Source of the DNA: Bacteriovoracaceae bacterium
GTDB taxonomy: Bacteria; Bdellovibrionota; Bacteriovoracia; Bacteriovoracales; Bacteriovoracaceae
Direction of reading: 5' to 3'
Assembly: GCA_018649885.1 (NCBI GenBank)
Contig: JABIHA010000077.1
Coordinates: 1-42,355, forward strand
Length of the DNA stretch: 42,355 bases
A model generated the notes under the pieces. The model was not told the origin of the DNA and searched no databases. It saw only the letters and a list, made by a program, of their open reading frames with translations. Within the stretch, counting starts at the first letter, position 1. Each line of letters starts with the position of its first letter. Both the position numbers and the translations under genes were made by a program. This document shows positions 15,803-25,146 of the stretch, one piece after another.

Positions 15803-16777
15803 TTAAATAGATTGATATATTGTATAAGAGTACTCAATGGAGCCAGTCGAAAAGCCCTCCTTAAAACTTTCCTCATCTACTGCTTGATCTAATCTAGAGG
15901 TGGCCCAGAGTGTGGCCACATAATCAAGGTAGACGTCTCCTACTGCCAGAAAGTAGACAAGTTGATCCATATCCCACACATTTTTAATATGGGAAGTAAA
16001 ATAAATTTCTAATTGAGGTTCAGCTACCACCATGTGCTCTTCATATGTATAAGACAAGAGATAGGGTAAGAAAGCTGCGTGAAAGCCTGAGATATACTGA
16101 TTCAGCTTATAAGTAAGATAGGCAGTAGTATAGAAATGATAAAAGCGTGGATTACCAGTTTGATAATTCATGATTTCTTTTGGATAAAATTCAACATAGG
16201 CAGAGGTTGTTTTGTCAGTTAAAAAATATATCGCCTGCCGAAGCTCATTTATCATTCTGAAGTTTTGGGTGCCTATTTGTTTTAAATACCTAACGTGATG
16301 AGGATCCAGTAGCTTAAGGGCATCTTCTCCCCACATATGGCCAAATAATACAGCTAACCATTTCAAGGCCTTGCCTTTTTCTCCTCCAGCGATTGATAAA
16401 GTATAATCCCAAAGATTAAGTGTTTCTTTATTACTTGCAAGAGTTCTTAATTTTTGTTGAAGTCCTTTAAGATATGTAACGGCTTCATCAGAGGAATTGA
16501 GCTCAATTAAATCACTCGTAAAGTGGACTTTTGTTGAACTAGTCCAGGCCATTCCTCTAGTATCTAATTCTTCTGCCAAATGGATTGCAGTAAGTGCGCA
16601 AAAGCTTCCGCCTCTTTCTTTTGCGATGATTTTACATCTTCTAGTAAGCACCTCTGAAATGGCCCGCTTAGCAGTGGTATCATCATACCCTTCTGCATAT
16701 GATCCAGTGTAGCTTTGCTCAAATCCATAAGAAAGAGAGATCAGTGAAAGAAAGGAAAGTAGTATTTTTAACATCAT
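15803..16777 (-). CDS. exported hypothetical protein
   Basis: 324 residues with a signal peptide (about 1-18, ending LSYG). The mature protein is mainly helical and rich in Tyr and Trp, with two cysteines (TRRCKII and GSFCALT). One run (AIHLAEELDTRGMAW) and later segments such as HFYTTAYLTYKLNQYISGFHAAF suggest amphipathic helices. No catalytic motif or family was recognised. The start is an ATGATG pair with a weak SD, so the true first codon may be the second. It heads a two-gene leftward unit with the 222-residue exported protein. Confidence 0.68.
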   Translation of the reverse strand: MMLKILLSFLSLISLSYGFEQSYTGSYAEGYDDTTAKRAISEVLTRRCKIIAKERGGSFCALTAIHLAEELDTRGMAWTSSTKVHFTSDLIELNSSDEAVTYLKGLQQKLRTLASNKETLNLWDYTLSIAGGEKGKALKWLAVLFGHMWGEDALKLLDPHHVRYLKQIGTQNFRMINELRQAIYFLTDKTTSAYVEFYPKEIMNYQTGNPRFYHFYTTAYLTYKLNQYISGFHAAFLPYLLSYTYEEHMVVAEPQLEIYFTSHIKNVWDMDQLVYFLAVGDVYLDYVATLWATSRLDQAVDEESFKEGFSTGSIEYSYTIYQSI

Positions 16778-16925
16778 GATTTTATTTTATCACTATAAAT
16801 TAGTGAGCACTTATGTACTAAAAAAAATACATAAAATTCAAAGAACCTAATCACCAATTGGTGTCTAAAATTTAGACAAAACGAGCAAATGATGTAATTT
16901 CTCTATAGATGATTTTGAATTTTTC

Positions 16926-19421
16926 TTAATTATCACCCTCTACAGTGATGAAATTTAGAGTACAGTTTTGGGTAGAGTCAGAGATTAAAAATGCTTTTAT
17001 ATGTAAAACACCTGTCCCAATTTGGCCTGGGAATTGAGAGATAAAATTGTTTACATCAACTGCAGTGTTTGACTGACTTGATGAAGCGGCATCAACCCAA
17101 ACTAGACCATTGTAGTAGTACCAATAGACTCCATCTCTTGAAATTTGATAACTGGTTGTGCATGTACCAGTTACTGAAGCACTAAAACTCGACAAGCTAA
17201 AATACTCAGGTCCAACGAGAGTACTGACAGCAGGAGGATCTCCATAGTAGTGGGAAGGTGCAAGTGAAATTGAGCTCAAGGTGGGCAGTGTTGAGTTTGC
17301 TGAGTCATCTGACTCCAATAATACCTGGTACTGGAAGTACTGGTTACTAGGAACTGAAAGGCCTGTAAAATCGAAAAATGAAAGTGTGGGGAAAGTTAAA
17401 TTGGGTACTGCCCCACCAGCGTAGTCACATTTGCCAGTAGCACCCACCAAAATGTTGCAATTATTCAACTCGCTAAACCAGGTGGCAGAGCTTCCATCGG
17501 GACCACTCCAACTCTCACCACTACAATTAGAATCATCACAACTGCGAACTTGGAATTTGACCCGATTAGCACCCCTTCGATAAATTTGTGAGATCTCTGT
17601 TGCACTTAGTGTTCTTGACCAAACTGCGAACTCTTCAATTTTTCCTGGAAATGAATTACCTGGGCCACCAAAATATTTTGCAAGAGTGATGGAGCTAGCA
17701 TCTGTACCAATGGCAGTGCTATAGTCCCCTGTGGCCACGACGGCCCCATTTAAATAAATCTTTAACTCATCGGTTCCTCCTAGATCTTTATCATAAGTAA
17801 AGGCCACATGATTCCACATGCGCTCTTGCAGAACCCCTGAGCCTGTACTGGCCCTGACAGCGCTATTAAACCACACCGAAAGAGCATTTGTTCCAGAGCT
17901 GCTTCCGAAATACCAAGAAGTATTATAAGCTTTCTCTGCAATCCGCTTATTTGTACCTAAAGTCGCAGTTGGATAAATCCAAGCTGAGACGGTTATTTTA
18001 TCCGTTATATCCAGTGTGGCGTGATCAGCGACGGTGACACTTTGGGTTGTCGCCGTAAACTCAACGGCATTAGAAAATAATCCATTTGAGCCAAGAGTTG
18101 GTCCAGCATTCGCAGTGCCATGATTAGAATTTGCAGAGGAGTCTAGGAAGTCAGTGGCACCTGGAGCTGTTCCTGTGACCGTCTCATTTAAGCGAAGATA
18201 GAGCTCAAGGTTAGTATTCAAACTGGTTGTGGTGTAAATAGAAGTGTAGTCGGTGGCCGTTTCATTTCCAGAGCTACCAGGCATAGATTTGTGAAAAGGA
18301 AGCTCTGTCACCCAAGAAGTATCTGTCCATGAACTAGTGCTAACACCTACATCTACGACTGGTGAAATATATCTTCCGGCGTAGCGCGGAGATTGACGAT
18401 CATAAATCTGCTGAACTTCGCTAGCACTTAAAGCAACATTCCAAATAGCAACATCATCAAGTGAGCCATCCCAATAACGAGATAAGTTTGCAACTTTTCC
18501 TAGACTGAGCTGTGTGGATGCAAGAGCTGCTATAGAGACCGGCACAGTCCCTACTGAAAAACTAAGGGTTTGTTCCTCCCCATTTATATACATCTTCAAT
18601 CTTGTGCTATTACCTGCTTGAGTTCCATCATAGACCATGACCGCATGGACCCAAGCTGTAGTGGTGGTGAAGCTGACTTGGCCATAGGCATTGAACGGAC
18701 CTGCTAGTACAAGCAAACCTTCTCCTCCAGTTTTTGACTGCATTAAAAGTCCATTGCCTCCACTATACCATCCCACGATGCCATCGTGGACTCCACCTGA
18801 ATTGCTGATCAACCATACTGAAAATGTCATTTGAGTCACGCCTGATGGATCGAGTGCTGTGCCTAAATCAACATAGTCTGTTGTACCATTAAAGACTCCC
18901 GCAGCTGCTCCAATTTTAGCAGAGGAAGAGGTTGTTGCAGTTGAAACTCGCACTCCATGATTACCGCCTATGGAATCGACAACCTCATCTGTGGTTCCAT
19001 TCCAACTAGCTTCATCCATTTTCCAGTAATTTGTTAAATTGGCCCACTGTGGAGTCCAACTTGAATCATGATCAATACAATTTGAGCTCACTGGATTGCA
19101 TGCTGTACTTCCAATTGTTAAAACTCCGCCAGTGTAACTGGTTCCCATGTGAGTGCCGCTCGCAAATTCAGTCGTTGAGTTATGGGTTTGATCCAATGTT
19201 TGTAAGTCTGCACCAGATGATATGGAAATTTTAGTTGAGTCTGCCGAGTATTTTGCGCTGTCTACATATGGCCAAGAATAGAAAAATGGACGCAAGATCC
19301 TTTTATTCTCTTCTCCTCCAAAGCTTTCATCGAACTCGCTAGTATCTATACTTCCAAGCTGGTTGCAGGCAGCAACTAACAATACTATAAAGAGAAAGAG
19401 AAATAACTTATACATACGCAT
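16926..19421 (-). CDS. lipoprotein with two LamG/concanavalin-type domains
   Basis: 831 residues. The N terminus carries a lipobox, LLVAAC, with lipidated Cys19; the start may instead be the ATG two codons in. Two LamG-like lectin domains follow: one at about 125-345 (NYWKMDEASWNGTTDEVVDS, VFNGTTDYVDLG, MTFSVWLIS, LDDVAIWNVALSASEVQQIYDR) and one at about 405-612 (ITVSAWIYPTA, IEEFAVWSRTLSATEISQIYRR). A Ser/Gly/Asn-rich C-terminal region of about 220 residues has paired cysteines. Such jelly rolls bind glycans or proteins. As an outer-membrane lipoprotein it may act in adhesion, for example to prey or surfaces, but the ligand is unknown. It is transcribed alone, after a hairpin that closes the upstream gene. 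Confidence 0.85.
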   Translation of the reverse strand: MRMYKLFLFLFIVLLVAACNQLGSIDTSEFDESFGGEENKRILRPFFYSWPYVDSAKYSADSTKISISSGADLQTLDQTHNSTTEFASGTHMGTSYTGGVLTIGSTACNPVSSNCIDHDSSWTPQWANLTNYWKMDEASWNGTTDEVVDSIGGNHGVRVSTATTSSSAKIGAAAGVFNGTTDYVDLGTALDPSGVTQMTFSVWLISNSGGVHDGIVGWYSGGNGLLMQSKTGGEGLLVLAGPFNAYGQVSFTTTTAWVHAVMVYDGTQAGNSTRLKMYINGEEQTLSFSVGTVPVSIAALASTQLSLGKVANLSRYWDGSLDDVAIWNVALSASEVQQIYDRQSPRYAGRYISPVVDVGVSTSSWTDTSWVTELPFHKSMPGSSGNETATDYTSIYTTTSLNTNLELYLRLNETVTGTAPGATDFLDSSANSNHGTANAGPTLGSNGLFSNAVEFTATTQSVTVADHATLDITDKITVSAWIYPTATLGTNKRIAEKAYNTSWYFGSSSGTNALSVWFNSAVRASTGSGVLQERMWNHVAFTYDKDLGGTDELKIYLNGAVVATGDYSTAIGTDASSITLAKYFGGPGNSFPGKIEEFAVWSRTLSATEISQIYRRGANRVKFQVRSCDDSNCSGESWSGPDGSSATWFSELNNCNILVGATGKCDYAGGAVPNLTFPTLSFFDFTGLSVPSNQYFQYQVLLESDDSANSTLPTLSSISLAPSHYYGDPPAVSTLVGPEYFSLSSFSASVTGTCTTSYQISRDGVYWYYYNGLVWVDAASSSQSNTAVDVNNFISQFPGQIGTGVLHIKAFLISDSTQNCTLNFITVEGDN

Positions 19422-19595
19422 AAGTATCGGAAATTAAGTATTACCTTAGTAAAAGTTGCTAGAATTTTTAAGCGTTGTGGAAAGTATTACCACCCAGGGA
19501 TAGCATCCAAAATTCCTCGGTCTTTTCAGCTCCATAAGTCATGGGTTTTACTATAAATAAAATGGGTATGTTCCAAGGATTACTGGTTTTGGAAT

Positions 19596-19616
19596 GGGCC
19601 ACCGTGATGGTGGCCC
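19596..19616 (-). terminator. stem-loop after the 596-residue exported-protein gene
   Basis: A perfect 8-bp G+C-rich stem GGGCCACC/GGTGGCCC with a five-base loop lies 8 bases past the stop. No T-run follows on the leftward strand, so it may be a weak or factor-assisted terminator. Confidence 0.5.
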
Positions 19617-19623
19617 TTAATAC

Positions 19624-21414
19624 TTAGAATAAATTGTATAAATCAGAAATGTCACTTACTACGAAATGAAGTGGATTAGTGGCAGCTCCCACGACACCTA
19701 CAGACTTAACCACTGCGAGACGAAGGCCATCGTCAGCTGGAAAAGTTATCATGGCATCAAGCTGATAATTTTCAGAACCAGCAAGAGATAAAAGAGAGGT
19801 TATAAGAGGGATATTAAATTTCCCGTCATTCATTGTGGCCGCTTCATTAATAGCTTTCACAAGGGCCTTCATTCTCTTTACCGAGGTCCCCTCTTTTTGA
19901 GCTTTCTTAAGTTTTTTGACAACCTTTTCAGCATTCCAAAGAGTGTTTGTATCCATTTTGGCAAAAGTCTTTTTTACAACACTCGAAGTTTCACCAAGAT
20001 GCTTAAACATATATTTTTTTTGTGCATCTAGTGTACTTCTTGAAATCTTAAGTTTGTCTGCAAGAGTATTCCAAAAGCTATCCTCTGAAGTTGTCAAAAG
20101 ATTTTCAACACCATTTTCATACACAGTGATATCCACATATGTATTCACTTTGCCGTAATCTTTTTTAACTTTTCCAGGCACTGCTGAAGCAGAGATTAGC
20201 TCACTACCAGTGATCTGATTAATAAAAGGAAGGTATTTATTAAAGAGTTCATTTCTCTTAGTCATCTTATCTTTGTGAGCAAAGCTAATATAAACAGTGG
20301 GATTTAAAAGTCCACTTTCATCAACTCTAGCAGAGTAAGTCACATTCTTAATATGAGTTTCTTGTTTCTTAAAAAGCTCCCACTTCTTCTCTTTTCTCAA
20401 ATCAACTTGAATAAGACTATCGACACTATCACCAGTTGTGATTGTGGCCTTATCAGATCTTACAACCTTCTTAGTTTTTAGAAATCCCATCATATTAAAT
20501 TTAACAATATTTTCTTTAAATTTTGATGATACTTTTTGCTTTAAAGCAACACTTTCAATAGCGCTATAGTCTTGGAAATCAACCAGACCTTTTACAGCGT
20601 CTTTAACACTTAAGTCTGTATCAATTTTATCTAAAGCTACTACGTAGACATCTCGATTAATTTGTCCTGAATCACTTGTCATCTTAAGGACTTGATTTTT
20701 GACAAAGAAAACTTTCCAGCCAAGAGAGCTTGCAAGCATTGATGAAAGGCTATCATCTTTATAGATTTCAAGAAAACCCGCTCTTTTTGATGAAAGAATT
20801 GATCTTCTAAGAACAATTCTGCTAACTCCGCCTTTAACAATAACGCTAGCAAATGATGGAAAAAATCCGTACTTGAGTTTAACTTCTCCGCCACCAGTAA
20901 CTGTATCTTCAAGTAGAAGCACACTATTTTTTGGCATAGGTCTTGAATTAACCTTGAACATAGAAAAGTTAGTAAAGCCTTGCTCTAATTCTTTGGCCTC
21001 TATGGTCGATCCAACTGGTCTTACTAATGTATAGGTTTTTAAGTAAGAAACTTTTCCCCTTAAAACAACTCCTACACCCAGCTTCATACCAACCATCAAT
21101 TCATCCCAAACGAGAAATCGATCACTTTCGCTGGTAGAATTTCTATTTTCAGTGACTTTTCTTTCAAGCTTTAGTGTGACACTGGCAAATAGGCCATCAT
21201 CAATTCCAAAAAGTGAAAGAGGTAGGTCTACATCATCTCCGCTTTTTAATAAGAGCTCAGCTCCTTTTTCTAAATATTTTGAAACTCCAGAAAAGACCTT
21301 TTTTTGATTTTCTTCAAACTCGGAAGCGGCTTTTTCGCTACTCCCAGCTGCAAAAACATGTGTGCTAACAAGAGATAGTGATAACAGCATCCCTAGCAAT
21401 AAATTAAATTTCAT
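19624..21414 (-). CDS. exported hypothetical protein, 596 residues
   Basis: A strong signal peptide (about 1-22, ending HVFAAG) and a strong SD (AAGGAGAT before the ATG) make this a confident gene. The mature protein has no cysteines that I could see, is rich in Lys, Val and Ser, and alternates strands with Lys-rich helices (KVVKKLKKAQKEGTSVKRMK near residue 500). No repeats, catalytic motif or family are apparent. The absence of cysteines and the size suit a periplasmic or secreted structural protein. It is transcribed singly, with a hairpin after the stop. Function unknown. Confidence 0.75.
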   Translation of the reverse strand: MKFNLLLGMLLSLSLVSTHVFAAGSSEKAASEFEENQKKVFSGVSKYLEKGAELLLKSGDDVDLPLSLFGIDDGLFASVTLKLERKVTENRNSTSESDRFLVWDELMVGMKLGVGVVLRGKVSYLKTYTLVRPVGSTIEAKELEQGFTNFSMFKVNSRPMPKNSVLLLEDTVTGGGEVKLKYGFFPSFASVIVKGGVSRIVLRRSILSSKRAGFLEIYKDDSLSSMLASSLGWKVFFVKNQVLKMTSDSGQINRDVYVVALDKIDTDLSVKDAVKGLVDFQDYSAIESVALKQKVSSKFKENIVKFNMMGFLKTKKVVRSDKATITTGDSVDSLIQVDLRKEKKWELFKKQETHIKNVTYSARVDESGLLNPTVYISFAHKDKMTKRNELFNKYLPFINQITGSELISASAVPGKVKKDYGKVNTYVDITVYENGVENLLTTSEDSFWNTLADKLKISRSTLDAQKKYMFKHLGETSSVVKKTFAKMDTNTLWNAEKVVKKLKKAQKEGTSVKRMKALVKAINEAATMNDGKFNIPLITSLLSLAGSENYQLDAMITFPADDGLRLAVVKSVGVVGAATNPLHFVVSDISDLYNLF

Positions 21415-21546
21415 ACAGAAATCTCCTTATGATTATAAAATGATGCTGTGTGTATATCTCTAAAGTTAATGAATTTTCAATGAAGAAAAGTTAAAACCGA
21501 ACAACAGGTGATGCGCTGCGCGTTAACGTGAATTTATTTCATCAAA

Positions 21547-22590
21547 CTACTGTGAGCAAGCACTTTTTATGATCTCACAGGCCTTACTAATATCACTTTC
21601 ACTTAAACCAAGATGGGTGACAAACCTAATAACTCCGCCCCTGGCAGTACATAAAATGCCTTGCTCTTTAAGTTTTTGGGCGATGGTTTGATCATCACCC
21701 TTCACAAGCTTGAGCCAAACAATATTAGTATCAACGCTTTCGAACTCTAGCTCAAAGGCCCCAGATGACAAAGCAGCTTCAGCTAACAATTTAGCGTGGT
21801 GATGATCTGTAGTAAGTCTTTCAATATTATTTTTAAGAGCAAAACTTCCTGCGGCCGCCAGGTAACCAGCTTGCCTCATTCCGCCTCCTAAAATTTTTCT
21901 CAGCTTTCTGGCCTTATCAACACTATCTTTGCTGCTGACAAAGAGCGAGCCAACAGGAGCTCCCAGACCTTTAGACAAACAAATTGAAATGGTGTCAAAG
22001 TATGAGGCAATCTTGGAGGCCTTAGAATTACTCGCTACAACGGAGTTAAATAATCTCGCCCCGTCTAAATGCATTAAAAGCTTTGAGCTTTGGGCAAAGG
22101 AGTGGATCTTTTTTATTTCATCCAGTGGATAGACCTTTCCTCCACAACGATTGAGTGAATTTTCTAAACTTACCAGCCTTGTGCGGTTGTAGTGAACATC
22201 AAATGGGTCATTGATCATTTGCTCAAGCTCACTGGCCCTAATAATCCCATCACCACTAGTGCAAGTCTTGACACTCACACCCCAAAGCCTTGCAGGAGCT
22301 CCTCCTTCCCACTTAACAACATGATTATTTCTATGGGTAATCATCTCATCCCCTGCATCACATAGAGTGCCTATGGCCAATTGATTGGACATAACACCAG
22401 AGGGAACAAATAAGGCGGACTCTTTTCCAAGTAAGCTAGCACCGAGATTTTCAAGCTCTATGATAGAAGGATCTTCACCGTAGACATCATCACCTACTTC
22501 GGCATTCATCATGGCCTCGCGCATTTCGGCACACGGCTTAGTGACAGTATCTGATCTTAAATCGATGAAATTTTTCATATTATGATCCAT
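21547..22590 (-). CDS. ltaE: low-specificity L-threonine aldolase
   Basis: A PLP enzyme that splits L-threonine or allo-threonine into glycine and acetaldehyde. The family N terminus IDLRSDTVTKP, then GDDVYGEDPS, ALFVPSGVMSNQLA, LENSLNRCGG, HLDGARLFN and the PLP-lysine segment SKGLGAPVGSL are all present. The family start ends with MKNFIDLRSDT. I prefer the ATG at 22590 (347 residues), because the next one (22578) is only 4 codons later and the more upstream start (22623) lies inside the preceding gene. AAAGAG sits before it, overlapping the upstream stop. It is last in an operon of envelope electron-transfer-like genes, an unexpected partner. Confidence 0.93.
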   Translation of the reverse strand: MDHNMKNFIDLRSDTVTKPCAEMREAMMNAEVGDDVYGEDPSIIELENLGASLLGKESALFVPSGVMSNQLAIGTLCDAGDEMITHRNNHVVKWEGGAPARLWGVSVKTCTSGDGIIRASELEQMINDPFDVHYNRTRLVSLENSLNRCGGKVYPLDEIKKIHSFAQSSKLLMHLDGARLFNSVVASNSKASKIASYFDTISICLSKGLGAPVGSLFVSSKDSVDKARKLRKILGGGMRQAGYLAAAGSFALKNNIERLTTDHHHAKLLAEAALSSGAFELEFESVDTNIVWLKLVKGDDQTIAQKLKEQGILCTARGGVIRFVTHLGLSESDISKACEIIKSACSQ

Positions 22591-22600
22591 TTTTAGATAT

Positions 22601-23314
22601 TTACTCTTTGGGAAAACCTGCATCGGCCCAGTCTTTAAAGGCCTTTAATACCTCTTCAGTAACAGGGTCATAGTCGTCTTCTTCTGGAGGCATGGATTCA
22701 AACTCCATTTCCATATAGCATGGTGAATCTTCAACTTCGCTATCCTCTTCATCTTCTACCTCTTCATCAATAGCGCATTTTTTAAGCTCTTCATAACTCA
22801 AAAACTTTTCAGCAGCATCTTTGATTTTCACTGTTCCATGGCAATCAAGACAACTTACTTGCAAAAGATTTGCGCAAAGAGATTTGTAAGTTCCCTCAAT
22901 GGGCACTCCTTTTGGAGCGTCTTTAACAGGAGGGCAATCATATTTGGGTTTTCCAGGTGTGCTGTGGATAATAACTCTTTTAATACCTTCAATATATATT
23001 TTGACGTAAGAGATTTTGTCATCAGAAAGGCCCCCATCAGTTGGCATGGATCCATCTGCAACTCTTTGGTACAAAACTGAAGCCCCAGGATTACCTGGAA
23101 CAACCCTCCTATTAACCTCGCCTTCGCTTTCGGCCCAGTCGTGACAACGAACACAGTGAGGAGTCAGTACATTTTGTTTTAAGGTAGCAAAAGAAACGGC
23201 ACTCAGTGCTGGTAGCGATTTGAATTGCTCCATCTCATTTGTACCCATTTGTCTGAGACAACCAGAGAGTAGAAAAATCAATGTCAGAGCTAGTGCTACA
23301 ATCAGTTTACTCAT
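22601..23314 (-). CDS. lipoprotein with two CxxCH haem-binding motifs
   Basis: 237 residues from the ATG at 23314, which has AGAGGAA upstream and begins a lipoprotein signal with lipobox LLSGC (Cys19). The longer start (23371) would overlap the preceding gene. C54-VR-C57-H58 and C155-LD-C158-H159 are two c-type haem sites. The first is followed by GNPGASVLYQRV and GSMPTDGG, with Met90 a candidate axial ligand, as in planctomycete-type cytochromes. The C terminus is highly acidic (EEVEDEEDSEVEDS), which could dock a basic partner. It is a periplasm- or outer-membrane-facing electron carrier. The start is 10 bases past the upstream gene's stop. Confidence 0.82.
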   Translation of the reverse strand: MSKLIVALALTLIFLLSGCLRQMGTNEMEQFKSLPALSAVSFATLKQNVLTPHCVRCHDWAESEGEVNRRVVPGNPGASVLYQRVADGSMPTDGGLSDDKISYVKIYIEGIKRVIIHSTPGKPKYDCPPVKDAPKGVPIEGTYKSLCANLLQVSCLDCHGTVKIKDAAEKFLSYEELKKCAIDEEVEDEEDSEVEDSPCYMEMEFESMPPEEDDYDPVTEEVLKAFKDWADAGFPKE

Positions 23315-23324
23315 CAAATTCCTC

Positions 23325-24425
23325 TTACCACAGGTTGACATAAAGCTGGGCCATTGCATATTTTTGATCACTTTTCTCGCGCTTAGTCAAACGTCCATCG
23401 AACTCAAGTACTAGGTTTCTTGAAAGCTTTAGCCCCATTGATGGCCCATACTTGGACTCTTCCATTTTAAACTGCTGCTTTCTGGATACATGCTCAAAGC
23501 TTGCCCCGAAATATAAGTAATCCTTAATGTAATAACGAGGCCTAAAAAATACTGCGAATTGGGAAAAGCTTTTTCCAGTAGCGCGCAATTCTCTAACTGT
23601 GTAATCAAATTCAAATAGAAAAACAGTGGAGAAGGCACTATATCTTACAAATTGTCCCAGCTGCCATCTCTCAATACTTTGAGTTCTACCCGCCAAAATA
23701 TTTGCACCTACTGCTAGCTTTTTAAATACCATTGTCTCAGTTTTGGCCACCAACCCAAACTCACCATTGCCCTCAGCCTCTTGAAAGCTGGGAGCAAATA
23801 AAAGTAGTGTGCTTTGGTGCTGGCCAGACCAAAAGTTTAGTTGGCCCTGGGTAGGAAAATCAGTGACACCCATGCGGTTTCTTTCTTTTATATAAGTGGT
23901 GTGATCAACCAGCCCGATTCCCAGGGGAAGGTGATCCCTACCAAATGAAAAGCTCGACTTCTTATCAAGCGCAATATCAACCGTCGCCTTTCTAAAAACA
24001 AAGTGAGTGGCAAAATTATCTTCTGTGTGGTGATCAAGTGCTGGTGGATTATAAGGAACTCTGGCCAGTGTCGCATCAATGGAGACACCCTTAGAAATTT
24101 CAAGGCGCGTGAGATAATCAAATTGCATGGGAAAGATTTTTGATTCATCAGGATTTTTTTTGACCAGACCTGCTCCTCTCATTTGGAGGGCGTGGGCCAT
24201 TTTCCCATTAAAACTGATGGCCTTCGCTATACTTCCCGGCTTGTACTCTCCTCCGCCCATGCTAAAGGCCTTAGAGATTCCTTTTCCGTAGGGAGATAAT
24301 AGTCCCGACCCTCTTGCTGAAAAATGGCAGGCCTTGCAGCTAATATAGCCGTGTCTAATCATCTCAGGGTTTGCAAAGGCAAGAGAGTGAATCAGCAGAA
24401 AAAATAATGAGATCCAAAGTTTCAC
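23325..24425 (-). CDS. outer-membrane barrel candidate with N-terminal CxxCH haem motif
   Basis: 366 residues from a GTG start (24425), overlapping the YceI-like gene's stop by four bases. A signal peptide (about 1-18, ending LAFA) is followed almost at once by C30-KA-C33-H34, one c-type haem motif, in an ISCKACHFSARGSG block. The rest alternates polar and aromatic residues in amphipathic strands and ends AQLYVNLW, a C-terminal aromatic signature of outer-membrane barrels. A barrel with a haem at its periplasmic N terminus could pass electrons across the outer membrane or to the diheme lipoprotein downstream. The haem motif and the terminal aromatic are seen; the barrel and function are inferred. 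No named family was recognised. Confidence 0.72.
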   Translation of the reverse strand: MKLWISLFFLLIHSLAFANPEMIRHGYISCKACHFSARGSGLLSPYGKGISKAFSMGGGEYKPGSIAKAISFNGKMAHALQMRGAGLVKKNPDESKIFPMQFDYLTRLEISKGVSIDATLARVPYNPPALDHHTEDNFATHFVFRKATVDIALDKKSSFSFGRDHLPLGIGLVDHTTYIKERNRMGVTDFPTQGQLNFWSGQHQSTLLLFAPSFQEAEGNGEFGLVAKTETMVFKKLAVGANILAGRTQSIERWQLGQFVRYSAFSTVFLFEFDYTVRELRATGKSFSQFAVFFRPRYYIKDYLYFGASFEHVSRKQQFKMEESKYGPSMGLKLSRNLVLEFDGRLTKREKSDQKYAMAQLYVNLW

Positions 24426-25000
24426 TTAGTACTCTCAAGCTCCATTTTAACCTCTACATTGTCTTCAACAGTAACGCCCATATATGATGGAGGAGTTATT
24501 CCCATTTTTGTCAGAGAAATGGAAAAATTGGAATCCATTTTGATGAGAGCTTCGCTTTTAGTAATGACCACCTTAGCTAGTAACTCAGAGCTCTTTCCTG
24601 CAAAAGAAATAATCCCTTTTATCTGGCATATATTTTTTCCACTTTTAATCGGACAAGCAGACTTTGAAACCAATTCCAGGTTGGGCATTAACCCTGCCTT
24701 GTCTTTAAAAATCTTGTCCCACATATGCTCATCTCTCATATCAATTCCAGTGGTGAGACTCTTTATGGGAATAGATACACTTTCCATACTGACAACTTCA
24801 GCACCGTTTTTATCAACCGTGTGATTCATTAAAAATTTTCCTGACCCAGTTAACTCTCCTGAAAATTCCACTGCCGGAACATTGGTTAAAACATTGAATT
24901 CGAGCTTTGGTTTAAAGCTAGCGCTCTTTCCAAAACTGAACTCAGTGCCAAAAATCCCGTAGAATAAACAAAGTATTAAAATCTTCACAGCTTTCTCCAT
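24422..25000 (-). CDS. YceI-like exported protein
   Basis: 192 residues from the ATG at 25000, which begins the signal peptide (MEKAVKILILCLFYG...). A start 8 codons earlier is possible. The mature part has the YceI lipocalin-like beta pattern (KPKLEFNVLTNVPAVEFSG, MDSNFSISLTKMGITPPSYMGV, VEDNVEVKMEL). YceI proteins bind isoprenoid or quinone-type lipids in the periplasm. Two cysteines nine residues apart (SACPIKSGKNICQ) may form a disulfide. It is the first gene of a four-gene leftward operon, with two inverted repeats in its upstream region. It may carry a quinone or other redox lipid to the cytochrome proteins. Confidence 0.8.
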   Translation of the reverse strand: MEKAVKILILCLFYGIFGTEFSFGKSASFKPKLEFNVLTNVPAVEFSGELTGSGKFLMNHTVDKNGAEVVSMESVSIPIKSLTTGIDMRDEHMWDKIFKDKAGLMPNLELVSKSACPIKSGKNICQIKGIISFAGKSSELLAKVVITKSEALIKMDSNFSISLTKMGITPPSYMGVTVEDNVEVKMELESTK

Positions 25001-25055
25001 ATTAGGCGTCTGTCTGTCATACACGATAAAAACCTCACGACCATCAGCCTTTTTC

Positions 25056-25095
25056 TAACATTTTGTTAACTTTGAGAAAACACATTTTTAATGTG
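25056..25095. promoter_or_regulatory. two inverted repeats upstream of the YceI-cytochrome operon
   Basis: TAACA-TTT-TGTTA (25056-25068) and CACATT-TTT-AATGTG (25081-25095) lie 56-95 bases before the YceI-like start. Both have a three-base centre and suit dimeric regulators. The regulator is unknown. Confidence 0.35.
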
Positions 25096-25146
25096 GGGCA
25101 GGGAAAGAAGGTCAATGCACAGCATCCATGAGGTTTAATGAAGAGT

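Noticed and set aside
22590..22623. Upstream start of threonine aldolase at 22623
   Set aside because: It lies within the preceding cytochrome gene, and the family begins at MKNFIDLRSDT; a start at 22590 or 22578 fits better.
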